DNA of 17,043 nt from JALXDT01 sp964634755 (GTDB lineage Bacteria; Acidobacteriota; Aminicenantia; JAMOAD01), in NCBI GenBank assembly GCA_964634755.1, contig CAZWJH010000055.1, positions 1-17,043 on the forward strand. The letters are read 5' to 3'. Positions 12,524-17,043 of the stretch are shown here, piece after piece (the stretch's first letter is position 1; each line of letters begins with the position of its first letter). Made by a program: the position numbers and the translations under genes. The notes under the pieces are model-generated. The model did no database searches, was not told the origin of the DNA, and worked only from the letters and a program-made list of their open reading frames with translations.

Positions 12524-13780
12524 TTACTCTGTTTTTCTTATATTTCCGCCTACCTTTTTTAATTTTTCCGCAAGTTTTTCATATCCTCTTTCAAGGTGAT
12601 AGATATCGTGAATTATAGTTTTTCCACTGGCAATTAAAGCAGCTATTACCAAAGATGCGGATGCTCTCAAGTCAGTTGCTAAAACTTCAGCTCCGGAAAG
12701 CTCTGTTTTACCCATTACACTCACCTCCCCGTTTCCCAATTTTTTTATATTTGCCCCCAATCTTAAAAGTTCGTCAACATGGTGAAATCTTCCGGGAAAG
12801 ATTGTATCTCTTATTATGGATCTTCCCTCCGCTTGCGTTAGAAGAACCATAAATTGGGCCTGCATATCTGTAGGGAAACCGGGAAATGGCTGAGTTTCTA
12901 TATCAACAGGATTTATTTTTTCGCTTTTTTTTACAGAGTAACAATTACTTCCTTCTTCCGGAAATATCCCGGCTTCATTTAATTTTAATATAATGCTCCT
13001 TACATGCTCTGGAATTACATTTGAGATCCGAAGCTTTTTTGCTATGAGGGAGCCAATAATTAAATATGTTCCTGTCTCAATTCTGTCAGGTATTATCGAA
13101 TATTCCACAGGATGAAGTTTTTTTACTCCTTTTACTTTTATTATATCTGTACCTGCACCTTCTATCTTTGCTCCCATTTCTATTAAAAGATTTGCAAGAT
13201 CCGTTACCTCCGGCTCTTTTGCAGCATTTTCAATTATTGTTTCCCCATCTGCTAAAACAGCTGCCATGAGAATGTTTTCAGTCCCAGTAACACTTACCTT
13301 TTCAAAGTTCAGTCTCGTTCCTTTAAGCTTACCTTTAGCCTTTGCAATTATAGTTCCATGCTCCACTCTTATTTCAGCACCCATTCTTTTTAGATTTTCT
13401 ATGTGAAGATCTACCGGCCTTGCCCCTATTTTGCAACCTCCGGGGTAAGCAACTCTTACTTCTCCATATTTGGTTAGAAGTGGTCCTAATACGAGAATTG
13501 AAGCTCTCATCTTTTTCACATATTCATAAGGAGCTTCAAGAGAAGATAATTTTTTATTATTAAGGCGAATTAAATTATTCTTTTCATCTATTATAATCTC
13601 CCCTCCCAAACCTTTAATGAGAAGAGCCATTGATTTTATATCCTCTACAATGGGTATATTCTTAAGAAGAATTTCATCAGTTAAAAGAGAAGCTGACATT
13701 GCAGGAAGAGCAGAATTTTTTGCACCAGAAATTCTGATTTCTCCCTCTAACTCATTCTGTCCTATTACCTCTAATTTCAT
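12524..13780 (-). CDS. murA: UDP-N-acetylglucosamine 1-carboxyvinyltransferase
   Basis: MurA transfers enolpyruvate from PEP to UDP-GlcNAc, the first committed step of peptidoglycan synthesis, in the cytoplasm. The 418 residues cover the whole family length. Lys21 and Asn22 (SGAKNSALP), Arg92 (KKMRASILVLGP), the active-site Cys116 (YPGGCKIGARPVDLH) and Asp305 (GFPTDMQAQFM) are present, with the late ERGYEKL motif. A cysteine at position 116 is the fosfomycin-sensitive type, unlike species with aspartate there. It indicates a peptidoglycan cell wall. It heads an operon with the HINT gene. The -10 box ends 5 nt before the ATG and no Shine-Dalgarno is visible, so the mRNA should be leaderless. 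The start agrees with the family N-terminus. Confidence 0.97.
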   Translation of the reverse strand: MKLEVIGQNELEGEIRISGAKNSALPAMSASLLTDEILLKNIPIVEDIKSMALLIKGLGGEIIIDEKNNLIRLNNKKLSSLEAPYEYVKKMRASILVLGPLLTKYGEVRVAYPGGCKIGARPVDLHIENLKRMGAEIRVEHGTIIAKAKGKLKGTRLNFEKVSVTGTENILMAAVLADGETIIENAAKEPEVTDLANLLIEMGAKIEGAGTDIIKVKGVKKLHPVEYSIIPDRIETGTYLIIGSLIAKKLRISNVIPEHVRSIILKLNEAGIFPEEGSNCYSVKKSEKINPVDIETQPFPGFPTDMQAQFMVLLTQAEGRSIIRDTIFPGRFHHVDELLRLGANIKKLGNGEVSVMGKTELSGAEVLATDLRASASLVIAALIASGKTIIHDIYHLERGYEKLAEKLKKVGGNIRKTE

Positions 13781-13785
13781 AGAGA

Positions 13786-13814
13786 ATGATAATCTAAATT
13801 AAGAATTCTGTAAA
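13786..13814 (-). promoter_or_regulatory. Sigma-70-type promoter of murA, predicted leaderless
   Basis: TTTACA (13814 to 13809), a 17-nt spacer and TATCAT (13791 to 13786) are followed by TCTCT and then the murA ATG at 13780. Each box matches consensus at five of six bases. No ribosome-binding site is present between promoter and ATG. Confidence 0.7.
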
Positions 13815-13850
13815 TAGATTGATTAATAAAGATGCTTTTTAAAGTAAAAA

Positions 13851-14906
13851 CTAAATGCCTTTCTTTTTCTTCAAATAATCAAGGTCAGCTTTTACCATCA
13901 TCCTGACAAGCTCCTGGAAGCTTACCTCAGGCTCCCATCCAAGCTTATTTTTTGCCTTTGTGTAATCTCCCCAGAGAAAGGGTACATCCAAAGGCCTGTA
14001 ATAACGGGGATTTATTTCCACTAAAACTTTTCCGGTAGCCTTATCTATTCCTTTCTCATCAACACCTTCTCCTTTCCATTCAATCTCTATTCCAACTTCT
14101 TTAAAGGCAAGCTCAACAAATTCTCTTACCGAATGAGATTCTCCCGAAGCAATTACAAAATCTTCGGGTTTCTCCAGTTGAAGCATCATCCACATAGCTC
14201 TTACATAATCTCCTGCAAACCCCCAATCCCTTTTAGCATCAAGATTACCCAAATAAAGTTTTTCCTCCAAACCAAGTTTTATAGCTGCTACCCCTAAAGT
14301 TATTTTCCTTGTAACAAAGTTTTCTCCTCTTCTCGGGCTTTCATGATTAAAAAGGATTCCATTGCATGCAAAAACACCGTAAGATTCCCTATAGTTTACA
14401 GTTATCCAGTAAGCATAAAGCTTTGCAACTGCATAAGGGCTTGAAGGATGAAAAGGTGTTGTTTCTTTTTGAGGAAATTCATTTGTATTTCCGAAAAGTT
14501 CACTTGTTGAAGCCTGATAAAACTTCGTTTTATCCTGTAAGCTAAGCTCCACTATTGTATCAAGAATCCTGAGTGTACCTACAGCATCCGAATTTGCTGT
14601 GTACTCCGGAGCTTCAAAAGATATTCTCACATGGCTTTGAGCTGCTAAATTGTATATTTCATCAGGTTGAACCTTAGCTATGATTTTATATATAGAAGAG
14701 CTGTCCGTCATATCTCCGTAATGAAGAAAAATCTTCTGTCCCTTTTCTCTTGCTCTCTTAACAATTGGATCTATTCTGAACCTATTAATAAGAGAACTTG
14801 TTCTTCTGACAATTCCATGAACTTCATAACCTTTTTCGAGTAAAAACTCAGCAAGATATGAACCATCCTGCCCTGTTATTCCTGTTATTAAAGCTTTCCT
14901 GTCCAT
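13851..14906 (-). CDS. gmd: GDP-mannose 4,6-dehydratase
   Basis: Gmd converts GDP-mannose to GDP-4-keto-6-deoxymannose, the precursor of GDP-fucose, GDP-rhamnose and related surface sugars. It is a 351-residue extended short-chain dehydrogenase. The NADP-binding GITGQDGSYLAE is at 9 to 20, the catalytic Thr134 and Glu136 are in QASTSELFG, and Tyr158 with Lys162 are in SSPYAVAKLYAYW. NHESPRRGENFVTRKI and LGNLDAKRDWG are strong Gmd signatures, as is INPRYYRPLDV near the end. AAAGGAGG precedes the ATG. It follows dnaB by 12 nt, an unusual neighbour, and no second-step enzyme such as a GDP-fucose synthase or Rmd reductase is in the window. The function is secure; the final sugar is unknown. Confidence 0.96.
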   Translation of the reverse strand: MDRKALITGITGQDGSYLAEFLLEKGYEVHGIVRRTSSLINRFRIDPIVKRAREKGQKIFLHYGDMTDSSSIYKIIAKVQPDEIYNLAAQSHVRISFEAPEYTANSDAVGTLRILDTIVELSLQDKTKFYQASTSELFGNTNEFPQKETTPFHPSSPYAVAKLYAYWITVNYRESYGVFACNGILFNHESPRRGENFVTRKITLGVAAIKLGLEEKLYLGNLDAKRDWGFAGDYVRAMWMMLQLEKPEDFVIASGESHSVREFVELAFKEVGIEIEWKGEGVDEKGIDKATGKVLVEINPRYYRPLDVPFLWGDYTKAKNKLGWEPEVSFQELVRMMVKADLDYLKKKKGI

Positions 14907-14918
14907 TTTTTCCTCCTT

Positions 14919-16319
14919 TTATTCAAGACCTGCAAGGGTCTCCAGTATAGCATCTTTATCTGGTAAAGAGGCATTTGAAAATTTTGTTGTAGGCCCTGTA
15001 AAAATCAAAAGTTCAGAACCTATTGTTCCATTTCTATGTTTAGCTATTATAATTTCAGCTATTCCCCCTAAACGAGTTTCATTTGGGAAGTAAATTTCCG
15101 GCCTGTAAACAAACATGACAAGGTCAGCATCCTGCTCTATTGCTCCCGACTCCCTTAAATCGGACAAACGAGGTCTTCTTGCTCCAGGTCTTTGCTCGAC
15201 AGCTCTTGAAAGCTGAGAGATTGCAATAATCGGAATATTCAACTCTTTTGCAAGCTCTTTTAATCCCCTTGAGATAAGGCTAACTTCACTTACTCTTGAT
15301 TCTATATATTTACCTGCTTTCATAAGCTGAATATAATCCACTATAATCAAATCGCACCTGTAAATATCATAGAGCCTTTTTGCCCTTGCATTAAGCTCCA
15401 TAATGGAGATTCCACCGGTTTCATCTATAAAAATATCCATGTTTGAAATATTGTTTGCAGAATCATATATTCTTTCTCTTTCCTCAGCTGTTAGAATACC
15501 ATCCCTTATCTTATTGGAAAATATCCCTGAATCAAGAGAAACAAGTCTTTTGTAAAGTTCTTCTTTACTCATTTCAAGAGAAAAAATTCCGACACAGCCA
15601 CCTCTTTTTGCCACATTGTAAGCAACATTTAGGGCAAGAGCTGTTTTCCCCATGCCCGGTCTTCCCGCTACAATAATTAGATTTTGCTTTTGAAAACCTC
15701 CGGTTCTTTTATCAATATCAATAAATCCAGTTGAAAGACCCGGATTATAACCTTTTCTCTTCTTCTCAAGTTCTTCCAAAAAAACATTATGTATTTGCTC
15801 AACTTTCACAAAACCCTTAGAGATTCCTCCCTCGGCAAGTTCCAGGAGTTTAACCTGTGCCATATCGAGAATTTCTTCTGAGGGAGTAACCTCTTCTGTT
15901 ACAGAAGATATCAGATTATTTGCCAAATAAAAGAGTTCCCTTTTCAACGTTTTCTCCTTGAGAATTTTAACATAATGCTCTATTGTCTCAAGATGGGGAA
16001 CACCATCGGGGAGCTCTGATACATAACTTAACCCTCCGGCTGCATCTATAAGATCTCTATCTCTGAGGTACTCAACAAGTGCAATTAAATCACACCTGTC
16101 ATGCTCTTGAAAGACTTCTTTTATTGCTTTGTAAATTACCTGATGGGTCTTTAAATAAAAATCTTTTTTCTCAAGATTTAAAAAATCCTCATAAAAGAGT
16201 TGATTATTTTTAAGAACAGCTCCTAAAACAGATTTTTCTGTATTAACGCTTGCAGGGAGCTCAGGAACTAAATTCTTTTTCTTTCTCTTCCTTCCCGAAT
16301 CCTCTTGAGACGAGGCCAT
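14919..16319 (-). CDS. dnaB: Replicative DNA helicase DnaB
   Basis: DnaB is the hexameric helicase that unwinds DNA at the replication fork. The 466 residues contain the N-terminal primase-binding domain (about 20 to 125, starting PASVNTEKSVLGAVLKN) and a RecA-like motor. Walker A is GRPGMGKTALALN at 219 to 231 (Lys225), Walker B is LIIVDYIQLM with Asp328, and AISQLSRAVEQRPGARRPRL followed by SDLRESGAIEQDAD covers the sensor and DNA-binding loop region. No intein interrupts the motor. A basic stretch (GRKRKKKN) lies near the start. It follows rplI by 3 nt with only a weak GAAGAA site, so its translation is probably coupled to L9. The rpsR-rplI-dnaB order is a classic bacterial arrangement. 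Confidence 0.97.
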   Translation of the reverse strand: MASSQEDSGRKRKKKNLVPELPASVNTEKSVLGAVLKNNQLFYEDFLNLEKKDFYLKTHQVIYKAIKEVFQEHDRCDLIALVEYLRDRDLIDAAGGLSYVSELPDGVPHLETIEHYVKILKEKTLKRELFYLANNLISSVTEEVTPSEEILDMAQVKLLELAEGGISKGFVKVEQIHNVFLEELEKKRKGYNPGLSTGFIDIDKRTGGFQKQNLIIVAGRPGMGKTALALNVAYNVAKRGGCVGIFSLEMSKEELYKRLVSLDSGIFSNKIRDGILTAEERERIYDSANNISNMDIFIDETGGISIMELNARAKRLYDIYRCDLIIVDYIQLMKAGKYIESRVSEVSLISRGLKELAKELNIPIIAISQLSRAVEQRPGARRPRLSDLRESGAIEQDADLVMFVYRPEIYFPNETRLGGIAEIIIAKHRNGTIGSELLIFTGPTTKFSNASLPDKDAILETLAGLE

Positions 16320-16322
16320 CTT

Positions 16323-16769
16323 TTATTCTTCTTTTTCCACTCTAATTTTCAGGAGCGCTTTTACCGATGGATGAATTCTGACCTCTACTTCATACTCTCC
16401 CAATTTTTTAATGTGCTCGTGCAAAATAATACTCTTTTTATCTACTTCCACGCCTTCTGCTTTAAGAGCCTCCTCTATATCAGCTGATGTAACTGAACCA
16501 AAGAGAGTATCTTCCTCGCCAGCTTTTTTCTTTATTATTATGGAAAGAGATTCTATTCTATTTTTTAGTTCCTCTACTGTTTTAATCTCTCTTTCTCTCT
16601 CTTTTTCAAGCTTTTTCTTTTTTTCCTCAATCATTTTAATATTACTATCCGTTACTTTTATAGCAACACCCTTGGGAATAAGATAATTTCTTGCAAAACC
16701 ATCCTTTACTCTTACTATCTCTCCCTTTCTTCCTACATTCTCTATATCTTCTAAAAGTATAATTCTCAT
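16323..16769 (-). CDS. rplI: Ribosomal protein L9
   Basis: L9 is a two-domain protein of the large ribosomal subunit that spans outward from the L1 stalk base. Its 148 residues match the usual length. The N-terminal rRNA-binding domain carries the signature GRKGEIVRVKDGFARNYLIP at 13 to 32. A long charged helix (about 41 to 74, rich in Lys and Glu) connects to the C-terminal domain, which includes LFGSVTSADI. GGAGGG overlapping the rpsR stop lies 5 nt before the ATG. It is tightly packed between rpsR and dnaB. Confidence 0.97.
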   Translation of the reverse strand: MRIILLEDIENVGRKGEIVRVKDGFARNYLIPKGVAIKVTDSNIKMIEEKKKKLEKEREREIKTVEELKNRIESLSIIIKKKAGEEDTLFGSVTSADIEEALKAEGVEVDKKSIILHEHIKKLGEYEVEVRIHPSVKALLKIRVEKEE

Positions 16770-16779
16770 TCTTTCCCTC

Positions 16780-17031
16780 CTATTTCACAATAAATGGTAA
16801 TAAAGCCATATGTCTTGCTCTTTTAATAGCTATTGTAAGTCTTTTCTGATGATAATGGCATGTACCTGTAAGCCTTCTTGACATTATCTTCCCATTTTCG
16901 TGGATATAATTTTTTAGAAGATTCGGATCCTTGTAATCAATGTACCACATATTGTGTTTACAAAACCAACAAAATTTCTTTTTTTGAAAGTAATTAGGTC
17001 TGTTACCTTTTTTATTTTGATTGTTTGCCAT
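16780..17031 (-). CDS. rpsR: Ribosomal protein S18, zinc-binding type
   Basis: S18 sits on the small-subunit platform next to S6. The 83 residues include the family core SRRLTGTCHYHQKRLTIAIK and RARHMALLPF. Cys21, Cys24 (KFCWFC), Cys58 and His61 (GTCHYH) form a CxxC...CxxH set expected to bind zinc; many bacteria have lost these cysteines. AGGAGGAG lies 4 nt before the ATG, at the very edge of the window. In most bacteria rpsF and ssb precede rpsR, so the operon probably continues beyond the window and its promoter is not seen here. Confidence 0.96.
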   Translation of the reverse strand: MANNQNKKGNRPNYFQKKKFCWFCKHNMWYIDYKDPNLLKNYIHENGKIMSRRLTGTCHYHQKRLTIAIKRARHMALLPFIVK

Positions 17032-17043
17032 TTTTCTCCTCCT

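Noticed and set aside
16411..16686. Plus-strand open frame opposite rplI
   Set aside because: It is a serine and phenylalanine-rich shadow of the lysine-rich L9 helix, not a gene.
1..17043. CRISPR arrays, tRNA or rRNA genes, riboswitches, insertion sequences
   Set aside because: No regularly spaced repeats, cloverleaf-like segments or transposase motifs were seen. Upstream of the mtnA operon the leader is too short (about 17 nt) for a SAM riboswitch.

Overview
The window is an AT-rich stretch of bacterial chromosome (about one third G+C by eye, not computed). It is densely packed, and every convincing gene lies on the minus strand, so the reading order is from high to low coordinates. The mix of a bacterial replicative helicase, S1, L9 and S18 proteins, MurA, the non-mevalonate enzyme IspH, a lipoprotein and an ECF sigma factor points to a free-living bacterium. 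Lysine- and glutamate-rich proteins, short intergenic gaps and coding overlaps of 4 to 30 nt recall thermophilic or anaerobic candidate phyla. I cannot name the phylum from this sequence alone.

Layout in transcription order. (1) 17031 to 13851: rpsR, rplI, dnaB and gmd, the tail of an operon that probably continues upstream off the window. (2) 13780 to 12172: murA and a HINT-type HIT protein, behind their own promoter. (3) 12136 to 10662: an ECF sigma factor, its zinc-finger anti-sigma factor and a membrane-anchored Spy/CnrX-like protein, all overlapping. A four-helix-type membrane protein of unknown function (10597 to 9494) follows, preceded by an ECF-like promoter. (4) 9363 to 6093: an unrecognised protein, a helical-repeat lipoprotein, MtnA and a cystathionine beta-synthase-like enzyme in overlapping frames. 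(5) 6028 to 4018: a class I aminotransferase and an agmatinase-family enzyme. (6) 3962 to 648: ispH, rpsA, an HU-like protein with a shortened arm, and an Ap4A-phosphorylase-type HIT protein. (7) 497 to 59: a RelB/RelE-type toxin-antitoxin pair flanked by an imperfect 14-bp direct repeat.

Groups 4 and 5 read together as sulfur amino acid and polyamine metabolism. Agmatinase makes putrescine, polyamine synthesis releases methylthioadenosine, MtnA acts in its salvage, an aminotransferase could complete methionine regeneration, and the synthase draws homocysteine towards cysteine. This link is an inference from gene order.

The most unusual signal is at promoters. Three operons (ispH, aminotransferase, murA) have sigma-70-type promoters whose -10 box ends only 5 to 7 nt before the ATG, with no Shine-Dalgarno sequence, so their mRNAs are predicted to be leaderless. 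Internal genes and three other operon heads carry good Shine-Dalgarno sites. No convincing intrinsic terminator, tRNA, rRNA, CRISPR array or insertion sequence was seen, and no gene-free gap exceeds 300 bases.
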